From positions 2,409,001-2,473,000 of the forward strand of contig NZ_CP119677.1 in NCBI RefSeq assembly GCF_029318685.1: a stretch of 64,000 nucleotides of DNA. The letters are read 5' to 3'. The notes under the pieces were generated by a model. That model had not been told where the DNA came from. It worked only from the letters and a program-made list of their open reading frames with translations, and did no database searches. The translations under genes and the position numbers were made by a program. The first letter of the stretch is position 1. Each line of letters starts with the position of its first letter. The DNA is from Ruminiclostridium papyrosolvens DSM 2782 (GTDB lineage Bacteria; Bacillota; Clostridia; Acetivibrionales; DSM-1351). Positions 35,846 through 44,889 of the stretch are shown piece by piece.

Positions 35846-36430
35846 TTATACAAGTTCATATCTATGTAAAATATCATTGACAAGCGTCTCACGTTCTCCT
35901 ATATCCAGACCTAAAAGGATTTGTATCATAAATCCATCAAGTAGTGCTACAAAATTCCTTGCCTTTAATTTTGGATTAGACGCTCCAGCTTCGCAGAAAA
36001 GTAACTCTAAATCACTAAATAGGTCATTATATACATTGGTTATGTCTATTGATAAGACATGCTGTAGTTCTGTATTGGAAAGAATCTGAAGGATTAACAT
36101 ACATCCTTCTTTTTTCTCTTGGTACACTTTAATCATTTCCGATATTATACTTCTTAATTTTTCTAAAGGCTGCAAATAATCATTATGGAGAATTCTTGAA
36201 CTTGCTAATTTTATTTCTATAAATTCCTGCATAAATGCGTTTTTATATAGGTTTTCCTTAGTTTGAAAATACCAAAAAACTATCCCCTGACTTATACCAA
36301 GTTCCTTAGCAATTTCAGATACATTAGTACCTTGATATCCTTTTTCAGAAAAATGTTTTATTGCGACTCGCAATATACTCTCTTTCCGAGCTTGCGTTAA
36401 AACTTCATTCTTTCGTTTGTTTCTGGACAT
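35846..36430 (-). CDS. TetR-family transcriptional regulator
   Basis: 194 residues. The N-terminal helix-turn-helix is I-A-K-E-L-G-I-S-Q-G-I-V-F-W-Y-F; the C-terminal domain resembles the QacR/AcrR type but gives no ligand. Read in the same direction as the ClC gene 175 bp downstream, it is a candidate regulator of that gene; the dyad at 35675 lies between them. Confidence 0.9.
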   Translation of the reverse strand: MSRNKRKNEVLTQARKESILRVAIKHFSEKGYQGTNVSEIAKELGISQGIVFWYFQTKENLYKNAFMQEFIEIKLASSRILHNDYLQPLEKLRSIISEMIKVYQEKKEGCMLILQILSNTELQHVLSIDITNVYNDLFSDLELLFCEAGASNPKLKARNFVALLDGFMIQILLGLDIGERETLVNDILHRYELV

Positions 36431-36605
36431 ATAACGCCTTCTTTTACATATTATTTGACTGATAACTCAATCAATTATACGATGTATCCAAATTATATGC
36501 AAATAATTATTTAGCTTTTTATAAGCAAATTATATTCAAATACACAGTTAACTTGAGTTAAACGGGGTTTTTGCGCTCTTTTTCAAAAGATGACTAAAAA
36601 GAAAG

Positions 36606-36650
36606 AATGGTATATCAGTATCCCTATGCTGGAATTATTGATATACCATT
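36606..36650 (-). terminator. Terminator of the c-di-AMP-controlled operon
   Basis: Perfect 12-bp stem AATGGTATATCA / TGATATACCATT (36606-36617, 36639-36650), with a T-rich flank on both strands (CTTTCTTTTT on the minus). It lies 21 bp beyond the darA stop. Confidence 0.85.
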
Positions 36651-36670
36651 TTTTATATAAGTCCGTATAC

Positions 36671-36997
36671 TTAGAACTTCTCCATTTTTTCAACATTAAT
36701 AACAAATATAGTTGAACCACCAACACTTACCTCTGTTCCAACGGTAGCGAAAATTCCCGGAAGTGCTCCATGGGTTGTAGTTTGAACATACTGCGTTCGT
36801 CTTTTGGAATTTGCTTTAATAATCTCTAAAACAGGTTCCAGCTCTTCATCATTTATGCCAATAAGTAAAGTTGTATTACCAGTCCTAAGAAATGAGCCGG
36901 TTGAGCAAAGTTTAGTTACGTAATAACCACTGTTGTTAAGTTCTTCAATAACAGTATACGAATCATCATCATGTACTATGGAAAAGATTAATTTCAT
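36671..36997 (-). CDS. darA: Cyclic-di-AMP receptor protein DarA/PstA
   Basis: 108 residues, a PII-like protein of the CdAMP_rec family: M-K-L-I-F-S-I-V-H-D-D-D at the N-terminus, then G-S-F-L-R-T-G-N-T-T-L-L-I-G, and a C-terminal G-G-S-T-I-F-V-I. This family binds c-di-AMP as a trimer; its output partner is unknown in most species. The gene is the last of an operon that begins with a c-di-AMP riboswitch, and starts 11 bp after ablB. That the receptor is encoded under control of its own ligand is the notable point. Confidence 0.93.
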   Translation of the reverse strand: MKLIFSIVHDDDSYTVIEELNNSGYYVTKLCSTGSFLRTGNTTLLIGINDEELEPVLEIIKANSKRRTQYVQTTTHGALPGIFATVGTEVSVGGSTIFVINVEKMEKF

Positions 36998-37008
36998 CTT
37001 AATTCCCC

Positions 37009-37869
37009 CTAAATATTTTTAACCCATATATTCATATCCTCGTACCTTCCGCATATATGGCAGTTATTTATAAGTCTACCTCTATAACGATAGTTTAGTT
37101 TGCTTAAGGACTTATTTATACCCGGATTAATGGCTCTTGCCAGGCTGTAAAAGGATTTGAATCCTTTATTGGTAAGCTCCTGCTCAAGGGACTCTATAAT
37201 GGAAGTTAATAAACCTTTTCCACGGTAGTCCGGCTGAGTTGCGCAATCGGTTATTTCTGCGTTCATATTTAACAAATCCAACTCTGCTGATGCAATACTT
37301 ATGATTTTGCCATTTTCAACTGCAACCTTAAATATGGTTTGTCTGTTAATAATTTTACTCAGATAAACTTCATTAAAAATGGGCGTCGGATATGTTGAAA
37401 ATACGCTTGAGAATAATCTGGCCATCTCAGGTATATCATTACTTTCAGCTCGTCTTATTGTATACTTAATCGTATCTGTCGGACGGGAATTTGTGGAATA
37501 TAAAGTAGTATTCTCAAGAATTTCATTTTCTTTTTGAATGAAATCTGATATTTCACGCTCTTTGTCAATAAAGTAAGATACACAATATGCATCTTCACCG
37601 TCAAAAAATCCGTTTATTAACCCCTCAACTTTAAAATGCAAATTTCTAAAGGTATCAAGGTTTTTAATTCTGCAATTTGTTATTACTTTGCCAAGTTCAA
37701 TTTCTTTTGCGAAATCTAATATATTTAGTATCTCTCTGGTCGAAATATTATCATAGTCCAGGATTTTAAGTCTTTTATTAATCTGGTCTATAAATATTTT
37801 AACTTTATCTATGTTGCTGTAGTAAATAAGTTGATTATTTTCATGTAATTTATGATTTAATAGTGTCAT
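37009..37869 (-). CDS. ablB: Beta-lysine N6-acetyltransferase (AblB, GNAT family)
   Basis: 286 residues. A GNAT fold occupies the C-terminal half (about 130-280), with the acetyl-CoA loop Q-P-D-Y-R-G-K-G-L-L-T and the N-terminal portion G-L-I-N-G-F-F-D-G-E-D-A found in AblB. The enzyme acetylates beta-lysine to N6-acetyl-beta-lysine, a compatible solute known from methanogens and some bacteria. It overlaps the end of ablA by 20 bp and has SD AGAAGGGAAC inside that gene. Confidence 0.92.
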   Translation of the reverse strand: MTLLNHKLHENNQLIYYSNIDKVKIFIDQINKRLKILDYDNISTREILNILDFAKEIELGKVITNCRIKNLDTFRNLHFKVEGLINGFFDGEDAYCVSYFIDKEREISDFIQKENEILENTTLYSTNSRPTDTIKYTIRRAESNDIPEMARLFSSVFSTYPTPIFNEVYLSKIINRQTIFKVAVENGKIISIASAELDLLNMNAEITDCATQPDYRGKGLLTSIIESLEQELTNKGFKSFYSLARAINPGINKSLSKLNYRYRGRLINNCHICGRYEDMNIWVKNI

Positions 37870-39127
37870 GAAATTGTTCCCTTCTGTTTATTCTAATATT
37901 GTTTCTAGGAATAAGACAAATTTCCTTTTCTTGAAATAGTTTTTCTAATCCCCTGCATGCGCTTTCCTTATACTTGTCGCATAAACCACATTCGTGACAT
38001 TGGTGTGTTTTATCCTGCGGCTCTGTATAACTGCATATTACTCCTTCAAAATTCCTTAATATAACTTTATCATTTGATTGTGATAATAAATATTGAGGGT
38101 TTACAGGAATTTTACCGCCGCCGCCTGGAGCATCAATAACAAAGGTTGGAACTGCAAAACCTGATGTATGACCTCTTAGCATTTCTATTATTTCAACCCC
38201 GACTGTCACCGGAGTCCTGAAATGTTCAATTCCCTCTGAAAGGTCACATTGGTAAAGATAATATGGTCTTACTCTTGACTTCACAAGTCCTTGGACCAAA
38301 TTTTTCATAATGTAGGGACAATCATTTATATTGCTGAGTAATACAGATTGATTACCAAGGGGAATACCGGCATCTGACAACATTTCACATGCTTTAATTG
38401 CCTCAGGGGTCAGTTCATTCGGATGGTTGAATTGAGTATTAATCCATAAAGGATGGTATTTTTTTAGCATATTACATAATTCAGGGGTAATTCTTTGAGG
38501 CATGACGACAGGTACTCTTGTGCCAATACGAATTACTTCTACGTGATTTATTGCTTTTAAGCTTTTGAGTATATATTCAAGACGTTCATTCGATATACAT
38601 AAGGCATCTCCACCGGACAGAATAACGTCTCTTATTTGCTTTGTGTTCTTTATATATTCAATTGCTTTATTAACATTAGTAATAGAAAGCTCTTTATCGT
38701 CGTTTCCGGCAAATCTTCTCCTTGTACAGTGTCGGCAATACATTGAGCACTGATCGGTAACAAGAAGCAATGCTCTGTCCGGATACCTATGGGTTAGTCC
38801 ATTAACAGGACTATCTATTCCTTCGTGCAGTGGATCACTGCTATCACATGTTGATATATATGTTTCATTAATTGTAGGTACGGCTTGCTTTCTTATGGGG
38901 CAAGCCGGGTCTTCCGGATTCATTAATGTTACATAGTAAGGAGTTATTGCCATTCGTAGCTTTTTCAGACACTTCTCTATTCCCCTTATTTCCTCAACAG
39001 TTAAGTTTACTACCTGTTCCAATTGAGTAATCGTTGTTATTCTATTGGCAAGCTGCCATCGCCAATCATTCCATTCATACTCGGTTACGTTCTTCCACAT
39101 AGGTATGTCCTTATAATTTCTTTGCAT
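37850..39127 (-). CDS. ablA: Lysine 2,3-aminomutase (AblA)
   Basis: About 425 residues. Radical-SAM motif C-S-M-Y-C-R-H-C (three cluster cysteines, CxxxCxxC) at about residue 135-145, PLP-binding region with the family's D-A-P-G-G-G-G-K-I-P segment, and a zinc-binding C-terminal Cys group (C-H-E-C-G-L-C). Converts L-lysine to L-beta-lysine, the substrate of AblB. The ATG at 39127 has GAAGGGAGAG 7 bp upstream; a TTG one codon earlier is less likely. It follows the ABC ATPase gene by 34 bp, so uptake and conversion of lysine are linked. Confidence 0.95.
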   Translation of the reverse strand: MQRNYKDIPMWKNVTEYEWNDWRWQLANRITTITQLEQVVNLTVEEIRGIEKCLKKLRMAITPYYVTLMNPEDPACPIRKQAVPTINETYISTCDSSDPLHEGIDSPVNGLTHRYPDRALLLVTDQCSMYCRHCTRRRFAGNDDKELSITNVNKAIEYIKNTKQIRDVILSGGDALCISNERLEYILKSLKAINHVEVIRIGTRVPVVMPQRITPELCNMLKKYHPLWINTQFNHPNELTPEAIKACEMLSDAGIPLGNQSVLLSNINDCPYIMKNLVQGLVKSRVRPYYLYQCDLSEGIEHFRTPVTVGVEIIEMLRGHTSGFAVPTFVIDAPGGGGKIPVNPQYLLSQSNDKVILRNFEGVICSYTEPQDKTHQCHECGLCDKYKESACRGLEKLFQEKEICLIPRNNIRINRREQFHDTIKS

Positions 39128-39161
39128 CAAATCTCTCCCTTCATTTCCTTAGATGCTAAGT

Positions 39162-39887
39162 CTATAGAATTTTACTTAGAAATGTTTGAGTTCTTTCATT
39201 CTGTGGATTAGTAAATATATGATCAGGAGTTCCTTCTTCGAGGATTTTACCATCATCCATAAAAATCACTCTATCGGATACTTCTCTTGCAAAGCCCATT
39301 TCGTGACTCACAATAATCATTGTCATTCCTTCAAGTGCCAATTCTTTCATTACATTGAGTACTTCTCCAACCAACTCCGGATCAAGGGCTGAAGTTGGTT
39401 CGTCAAATAAGATCATTTGAGGTTTCATGGCCAAGGTACGTGCAATTGCAACTCTTTGTTTCTGACCGCCTGACAGCATAGCCGGATAAGCATCCTTTTT
39501 GTCAATTAACCCCACCTTTTCAAGAAGCCCCAAGGCCTCGGGAATAGCTATCTGTTTATTTTCACCTTTAACTTGGACAGGTCCTTCTATAATATTTCCC
39601 AGGACTGTTTTATGAGGAAATAAATTGAAGTGCTGAAAAACCATACCAACATTTTGACGCATTTTATTTATTGTTCGTTCTTTGTTTTCAATTCGTACCC
39701 CATTTATATTAATTACACCTTTTTGTTTTTTTTCCAGAAAATTAATACATCTCAGTAATGTACTTTTTCCTGAGCCGCTGGGCCCGATTATTACTACTAC
39801 CTCGCCTTCTTCCACCGATAGATTTATTCCTTTTAATATTTCATGTTTTCCAAAACTCTTGTGTAGATTCTTTACTTCCAGCATCAT
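39162..39887 (-). CDS. Polar amino acid ABC transporter, ATP-binding protein (GlnQ-like)
   Basis: 241 residues. Walker [10 protein letters not shown], signature L-S-G-G-Q-K-Q-R-V, Walker [15 protein letters not shown], typical of the HisP/GlnQ class. The start at 39887 is preferred to 39911 because AGGAGTGAG lies 7 bp upstream, which also avoids a 10-bp overlap with the permease gene. Works with the permease and the permuted binding protein; lysine is the likely substrate because lysine aminomutase follows. Confidence 0.94.
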   Translation of the reverse strand: MMLEVKNLHKSFGKHEILKGINLSVEEGEVVVIIGPSGSGKSTLLRCINFLEKKQKGVININGVRIENKERTINKMRQNVGMVFQHFNLFPHKTVLGNIIEGPVQVKGENKQIAIPEALGLLEKVGLIDKKDAYPAMLSGGQKQRVAIARTLAMKPQMILFDEPTSALDPELVGEVLNVMKELALEGMTMIIVSHEMGFAREVSDRVIFMDDGKILEEGTPDHIFTNPQNERTQTFLSKIL

Positions 39888-39900
39888 GTTTATCTCACTC

Positions 39901-40557
39901 CTATCTGTCACTAACGGCTAGTCTTTTCTCAAGTTTATGCACGAAGAATCCAAGTATTGAGGTCATTATAAAATAATAAATTCCAGCAATTAAAAAGTAC
40001 TCCATAAAACGGAATGTAGAAGAACCCATCTGTTGAGATTTAAGTAATAACTCTTTTACTGTTACTGCACTAGCAAGTGAGGAATCTTTTGTCGCAATTA
40101 TAAATTGGTTTCCCAATGGTGGAACAGCTCGCTTTAAAGCCTGAGGAAGTATAATACGGTACATAGCCCTAAATTTACTCATTCCAATAGACCGGGCAGC
40201 TTCAAACTGCCCTCTGTCTATTGATTTAATTGCGCCTCGGAATATTTCTGATATATATGCCCCATTGTGGAGACCAAAAGCAATTATTGCAGAAGGATAT
40301 GCGGAAAGATTAACAATATCAGTTAACCCATAATATACAATGAATAATTGTAATAATATAGGCGTGCCTCTGACCAAATTAACGTAAAAAGTTGCTGGAT
40401 AATATATAAGCTTTATTTTAGAAATTCTGCACATTGACGTTAAAAGTCCAATTACCAAACCGACTATTATGGCTGCAGCTGTTATTTTTAGTGTTTCAAA
40501 TGCCGCAGGTAAAAATATCGGAAATTTTTCAATTAGTATGCTCCAATCGTATTTCAA
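39901..40557 (-). CDS. Polar amino acid ABC transporter, permease protein
   Basis: 218 residues with five membrane helices of the HisMQ class; coupling motif [22 protein letters not shown] single permease gene implies a homodimer. It starts 16 bp after the binding-protein gene; SD GGAGGA. Confidence 0.94.
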   Translation of the reverse strand: MKYDWSILIEKFPIFLPAAFETLKITAAAIIVGLVIGLLTSMCRISKIKLIYYPATFYVNLVRGTPILLQLFIVYYGLTDIVNLSAYPSAIIAFGLHNGAYISEIFRGAIKSIDRGQFEAARSIGMSKFRAMYRIILPQALKRAVPPLGNQFIIATKDSSLASAVTVKELLLKSQQMGSSTFRFMEYFLIAGIYYFIMTSILGFFVHKLEKRLAVSDR

Positions 40558-40573
40558 TAAATTATCCTCCTGC

Positions 40574-41401
40574 CTATTTCAAATCGTCCGGACTGTTTAT
40601 TTTTGAATCATTCCTTACAATTAATTGTGCACCTGAATAATAGTAAGGGTCTGTGAAGTCAACTACTTCAGAACGGTCCTTACTTATAGCCATACTACCA
40701 AAAATACCGTCATAGCGTTTACTCCTCAGGCCTTCAAGTATTCCGCTCCAATCGGTGGTAATGGGTTCGTAGCTGACCCCCAGTCGCTTTGCTACTTCTT
40801 TTCCAATATCGACATCGAAGCCCGTAAGTTCTTCTTTATCATTGAAGTAATTAAATGGAGGATAACCTCCGCTCATTGCAAATTTTATTTTTCCCGCCTT
40901 CTTAACTCTATCCAGACTATCATCAGTTGCAGGTTTTTCATTGGGGATTGTTGGTTTATAATCAACTCCATCAAGGATATTAATGTCGAAATATTTTTTA
41001 CTGATTTTTTCATATGTACCATCAGAAATTATTTCATTTAATACTTTGTTTATAGCCTGTCTCAGGGCATCGTCCTTCTGATTAATTGCAACCGCAATGG
41101 TTTCTTTATATAATAAATCTCCTGCAAGTTTTAGATTTTTATAGCCGCCGTCTCTTATACCGATTGTTCCAACCATTCGGTCTGTTATTACTCCATCAAT
41201 TCTTCCGTTGGACAATTCCCAAAGAGTCAATGTATCATCCTTGTAAAGCTTTACTTCCTTAACTTTAGTCAGCTTTCTAGCTTGTTCTTCAAAGGTTGTT
41301 CCGGTAACCACTCCAATATTTACTCCTTTACTTCCACATCCTGCCAGCAATATAAGTATTAGTATTACCGGGAAAATAGATTTCAATTTGTTTCTAAACA
41401 T
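40574..41401 (-). CDS. Circularly permuted amino-acid-binding lipoprotein (SBP_bac_3 fold)
   Basis: 275 residues. Lipobox L-A-G-C, anchor Cys22. The order of the two halves is reversed compared with ordinary family-3 binding proteins. Residues about 27-140 (V-N-I-G-V-V-T-G-T-T ... I-S-D-G-T-Y-E-K-I-S-K-K-Y-F) are the piece that normally forms the second half; residues about 160-275 (I-K-F-A-M-S-G-G-Y-P-P-F-N-Y-F ... D-F-T-D-P-Y-Y-Y-S-G-A-Q-L) are the normal beginning. The protein stops at N-S-P-D-D-L-K, exactly where ordinary members continue with G-x-x-I-G-V-x-x-G-T-T, which is how this one starts. No fragment of a second copy lies beside it, and the SD (GGGGAGG) and lipoprotein signal are intact. 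First gene of the c-di-AMP riboswitch operon. Confidence 0.92.
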   Translation of the reverse strand: MFRNKLKSIFPVILILILLAGCGSKGVNIGVVTGTTFEEQARKLTKVKEVKLYKDDTLTLWELSNGRIDGVITDRMVGTIGIRDGGYKNLKLAGDLLYKETIAVAINQKDDALRQAINKVLNEIISDGTYEKISKKYFDINILDGVDYKPTIPNEKPATDDSLDRVKKAGKIKFAMSGGYPPFNYFNDKEELTGFDVDIGKEVAKRLGVSYEPITTDWSGILEGLRSKRYDGIFGSMAISKDRSEVVDFTDPYYYSGAQLIVRNDSKINSPDDLK

Positions 41402-41437
41402 TAACTGCGCCTCCCCAAATTAAATTTTCTTAAAAAT

Positions 41438-41469
41438 AAAAAAACACTATGAAAGAGTTATCCATAGCG
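41438..41469 (-). terminator. Riboswitch-controlled intrinsic terminator
   Basis: On the minus strand CGCTATG / CATAGTG (7 pairs, one G-U) followed by seven T and more T-rich sequence, between the aptamer and the SD of the binding-protein gene. A competing pairing (TGTACC/GGTACA, near 41480-41500) precedes it, as expected for a riboswitch that acts at termination. Confidence 0.85.
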
Positions 41470-41510
41470 CATAAAAGGGTGTACCTAATAAAAGGTACAA
41501 CTAATGCATA

Positions 41511-41632
41511 TTAATCACCTTCTCTTTCAATGCTTACGAGATTAGCTGACGGGTTCGGTTTGAAAGATTACCCTACCTTAACTACGGACTCACCCCAAAT
41601 AATTGGTTCTCCCGTTCCATTCTATGGATTAA
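41511..41632 (-). ncRNA. Cyclic-di-AMP riboswitch (ydaO/yuaA motif)
   Basis: Read on the minus strand the conserved blocks of the ydaO motif are all present: ACGGGAGAACCAA, TTGGGGTGAGTCC, AGGTAGGGTAA, AACCGAACCCGTCAGCTAA and CGTAAGC. Helix P1 closes with TTAATC (from 41632) and GATTAA (41511-41516). This class binds c-di-AMP and usually turns the downstream genes off; the terminator just behind it supports that here. Controlled genes: amino acid ABC transporter, ablA, ablB, darA. Confidence 0.94.
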
Positions 41633-41659
41633 GCAAAATTTATATATTAAGTTTTAATA

Positions 41660-42280
41660 TTACTTACTATATTTTTTAAATAAATCATCCAAGGCTTCAC
41701 GTAACAAAAAAGCTTCTGTTTTTTCTTTTTCTTTTGACAATCCTGCCAGTCTGTCAACCTGTGTTTTAGTAAAGTAACTTGATTTCAAAACCATACTTTC
41801 TGCTTCTGACAAGCAGACTCTATTCTTTCCAAGCTTTTTTGCCCTGAACATTGCACTATCAGCAACCCTGAAAAGTTCAACTGCGTTTTTGGCATCTCGT
41901 GGATAACTGGCTATACCACAGCTTATAGTAATATAAACATTCTCTATTTTATTGGAATCACTCAGCGGAAACATATTGTCCGAAAGATATCGTCTTATTT
42001 CTTCCATTTCCATAAAACTTCTTTCTGCACCTTTTTTAACAAGAAGAAAGTTAAATTCATCTCCATGACGAGTAACTAAATCCATACCTGTAAGGTTTTG
42101 TGTAAATATAGACACAAGTTTTTCAATAACCTTGTCTCCTATTTTATACCCATATATTTTATTTATACTTTCAAAATTATCAATATCTGCTACAGCAATA
42201 CTAAAGGGTCCATCAGCATTTGAAATAAACTCTTGAACCTTTTCAATAAACTTTTCTTTTGAAACTATATTGTTATCCAT
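41660..42280 (-). CDS. Small cytosolic GGDEF protein with degenerate active site and C-terminal RHH-like tail
   Basis: 206 residues, no membrane helix. GGDEF domain (about 15-165): A-V-A-D-I-D-N-F-E-S-I-N and the active-site loop T-R-H-G-D-E-F, which is one residue shorter than RYGGDEF and lacks the first Gly, so cyclase activity is doubtful. The last 40 residues (S-S-Y-F-T-K-T-Q-V-D-R-L-A-G-L-S-K ... L-L-R-E-A-L-D-D-L) resemble a ribbon-helix-helix DNA-binding unit. It ends 27 bp before the riboswitch on the same strand. Confidence 0.82.
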   Translation of the reverse strand: MDNNIVSKEKFIEKVQEFISNADGPFSIAVADIDNFESINKIYGYKIGDKVIEKLVSIFTQNLTGMDLVTRHGDEFNFLLVKKGAERSFMEMEEIRRYLSDNMFPLSDSNKIENVYITISCGIASYPRDAKNAVELFRVADSAMFRAKKLGKNRVCLSEAESMVLKSSYFTKTQVDRLAGLSKEKEKTEAFLLREALDDLFKKYSK

Positions 42281-42592
42281 ATATATTATCTCCCTTATAT
42301 ATTATCATATCAAACTTACATATATATGTAAACACAATAATGTATTATTAATATATGAACATTATAATCTAAATGTTCGTTTTTAGTCTATGTTTACAAA
42401 TCTCTTAATATTACGATGGAGAAACAATATAGATATCATATTAAAAGGAGTCTTAATCTTTTACCATAAAAAACGCAGGATACAAGACACGATATAATTC
42501 AAATTTTTGGTGTTATGGAAACATCTGTTCGAGGGAACATATCAAAGACTTTTTTGGGTGTTTTTTGAAAACGCCGGTTATTCTAAACGCTA
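42281..42592. other. Gene-free interval
   Basis: About 310 bp of AT-rich sequence with no coding frame of weight. I see no clear terminator or RNA; promoters of the GGDEF gene should lie in its left part. Confidence 0.5.
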
Positions 42593-43495
42593 TTAAATTC
42601 CAATATTTAATAAGAATCCAATTAAAAGTGCATAAATTATAACATATGCTAAATACAGCACAAACCGTCTGGTACCCAATACAATTTTCACAGCACCCAA
42701 ATTGGTTATTTTTGTGGCTGGCCCTGTAATCATGAAAGCTGCTGCAGATCCCATGCTCATACCGTCAAATAACCACTGCCGCAAAAGCGGTATTGTTCCT
42801 CCTCCGCACATGTAAAGCGGAACACCTATTGTAGCTGCTATCAGTACACCAAATCCCTTGTTGCTACCAAATAAATTAGCAAATGCATCTGCCGGTACAT
42901 ATCTCTGAAACAGCGCGGATAATAATATTCCCAGAAGAAAGTACAGACCGGTTGCTTTCACATTTCTTCCAAAATTTTTAAGGAAACGTAGTAGAATGTT
43001 GGCATCTGTATCATGGCTCTTCATTTCAGAAAAACCGCTGAAATTAAAAAATGATTTTTCTCTGTAGAATAACTTTATTAGCAACCCTGCCATAAATCCA
43101 CATAGTAAGCAGGCGATAATTCGTACAATCAATGCCTTAGTTCCCAATGCTGCACTATAAATAATCAGCTGAGGATTTAACAAAATCGATGACATCATAA
43201 AAGCAGCCAGCCAGTCGTCTCTCATACCCTTCTCTGAAAAGGAAGCGGCAATTGGAATTGTTCCATACATGCAAAGCGGAGAGATTATCCCAAGACAACA
43301 GGCAAGGAAAATGCCTAATACCCCAAGCCTCTTATTCTGCAAGCCACTGAACAGCCGATGTATCCGTTCCTTACCAAACACCGACACCGCAGACCCTATG
43401 AGCATGCCTAACAGCCAATATGTAAAAATCTGTTCCAATTGTACACTAAAGTAATAGAATAAATATATAAACTCACGCTGCAGTATATCAATCAT
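42593..43495 (-). CDS. Permease of the ArsP/DUF318 (UPF0718) family
   Basis: 300 residues, eight or more predicted membrane helices. Characteristic segments are C-C-L-G-I-I-S-P-L-C-M-Y-G-T-I-P-I (cysteine-containing helix loop) and P-L-Y-M-C-G-G-G-T-I-P-L, as in ArsP-like permeases, some of which export organoarsenicals. Its start overlaps the end of the DUF362 lipoprotein gene by 8 bp on the same strand, so the two are co-translated. Substrate unknown. Confidence 0.85.
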   Translation of the reverse strand: MIDILQREFIYLFYYFSVQLEQIFTYWLLGMLIGSAVSVFGKERIHRLFSGLQNKRLGVLGIFLACCLGIISPLCMYGTIPIAASFSEKGMRDDWLAAFMMSSILLNPQLIIYSAALGTKALIVRIIACLLCGFMAGLLIKLFYREKSFFNFSGFSEMKSHDTDANILLRFLKNFGRNVKATGLYFLLGILLSALFQRYVPADAFANLFGSNKGFGVLIAATIGVPLYMCGGGTIPLLRQWLFDGMSMGSAAAFMITGPATKITNLGAVKIVLGTRRFVLYLAYVIIYALLIGFLLNIGI

Positions 43496-44525
43496 TAATA
43501 TTCACCAATTTATAAGTGCGACAACCAAGACCTATTTTCTCTGCGTATTCCAACGTATGTAATCCATTCAAATCTTCAATTCTTTCTTTGAGGGATTCAC
43601 TGCCTTTTGCAGCATATACAAGATCTATACATGCCTTATCCAGCGCTACCGGGTCAGTGGATGCAAGTATTCCGATATCAGCAATCTCCGGTTTTGCCGG
43701 ATTGCCGTTACAGTCACAATCTATGCTAAGATTATTCATCACATTGATGTAAACAATATTCCTTCCGTTTCCCAAGCTGTCAGAAACTGCCTTACCAGCC
43801 TCACCCATAGATTCCAGAAAGGCATCCTGATTTTGTCCATATATACTTGAATTACTATTGCCGGCTGTATGGATCAGACATTTTCCTTCCCTCGAACCAA
43901 GACCTATTGAAATATTCTTAATAGCACCTCCAAATCCGGCCATTTCATGTCCTTTAAAATGAGATAATACAAGATATGAATTATAATTGGAAAAGTGTGC
44001 TCCTACAAGATCTTCTTTCAGATGGGCTCCCCCTGATATCGGCAGCCTCATTGAACCGTCGGCATCCAAAATATCTACCTTTGCAATCGCGGTAAAGCCA
44101 TGATCCTTCGCGACCTGCATATGCATGGCTGTACTGATTCGGGAGCCTCCATACGCTGTATTACATTCCACAATTGTACCCTTGACTGACTGCACCAGTT
44201 CTTTAATCAATTTCGGCTTGAGATAGTTACTAGCCGGCGGCTCACCTGTGCTGAGCTTCACTGCAACATTACCTTTCGGTGTCCAGTCCAGCGCCTTATA
44301 AGCAGCTATTAAACCCTTGGAGCTGATGTCAGGAGTCATATACACGATTGGGGTTTCTCTCTTTGAATGGGTTACTGATGGAGTTGATGGTGAGGTTGAT
44401 GATAAGGTTGACGATGAGGTTACCACAGCAACTTCATTAACACTTTCCTTAGCATTACTGCATGCTACGAGGCAAGGCATAATTACAATGCTTAAAACAA
44501 TACCTATCATACTTTTAATATTCAT
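43488..44525 (-). CDS. DUF362-domain lipoprotein
   Basis: 345 residues. Lipoprotein signal with V-A-C at Cys22, a Ser/Thr/Pro-rich spacer (about 30-55), then a DUF362 domain (about 90-335; G-G-A-I-K-N-I-S-I-G-L-G-S, D-I-G-I-L-A-S-T-D-P-V-A-L-D-K-A). DUF362 proteins often carry iron-sulfur clusters, but no CxxCxxC ferredoxin motif is present here, so this is the cluster-free version. Surface location with an ArsP-like permease overlapping downstream suggests a joint transport or redox role; the function is not known. Confidence 0.85.
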   Translation of the reverse strand: MNIKSMIGIVLSIVIMPCLVACSNAKESVNEVAVVTSSSTLSSTSPSTPSVTHSKRETPIVYMTPDISSKGLIAAYKALDWTPKGNVAVKLSTGEPPASNYLKPKLIKELVQSVKGTIVECNTAYGGSRISTAMHMQVAKDHGFTAIAKVDILDADGSMRLPISGGAHLKEDLVGAHFSNYNSYLVLSHFKGHEMAGFGGAIKNISIGLGSREGKCLIHTAGNSNSSIYGQNQDAFLESMGEAGKAVSDSLGNGRNIVYINVMNNLSIDCDCNGNPAKPEIADIGILASTDPVALDKACIDLVYAAKGSESLKERIEDLNGLHTLEYAEKIGLGCRTYKLVNIND

Positions 44526-44718
44526 ATTTCTTATCCTCCCACTTTTTCAATACTATAAATCAGAAGCAATATCAAATACATGAAATTTATTCCAAAATTT
44601 ACTTTAACATACAATTCTAACCCAAGTCAATTGCTGTATCAAATTGAGCAATTTATTCCAATTTTTTGCACAATATTACCTTTAGAGTGACTTATAATCT
44701 TCATAGGGAAATTCTTCA

Positions 44719-44871
44719 TATTTCACTGATGTAAACAGTAAGGACTGGTTTGTAGCAAAAGTATGGACTGCAGCAAATGCATCCTATATGAGCGGATACC
44801 CTGATAATTCATTCAGACCATATAACTTTATATCACAAGAACAATGTGCAATGGCTATATTCAACATTAGT
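44719..44871 (+). pseudogene. Fragment of an SLH-domain gene
   Basis: Reads Y-F-T-D-V-N-S-K-D-W-F-V-A-K-V-W-T-A-A-N ... F-N-I without start or remaining domains. It is nearly the second SLH repeat of the surface protein at 26782 (about 27088-27240), many bases identical, and loses similarity on both sides. A duplicated, decayed piece. Confidence 0.85.
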
Positions 44872-44889
44872 TATAAATGTTCAGTTCGT

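Noticed and set aside
40574-41401. Two partial genes or a pseudogene of the binding protein
   Set aside because: The frame is continuous, has a lipoprotein signal and SD, and the two halves complete one full domain without duplication.
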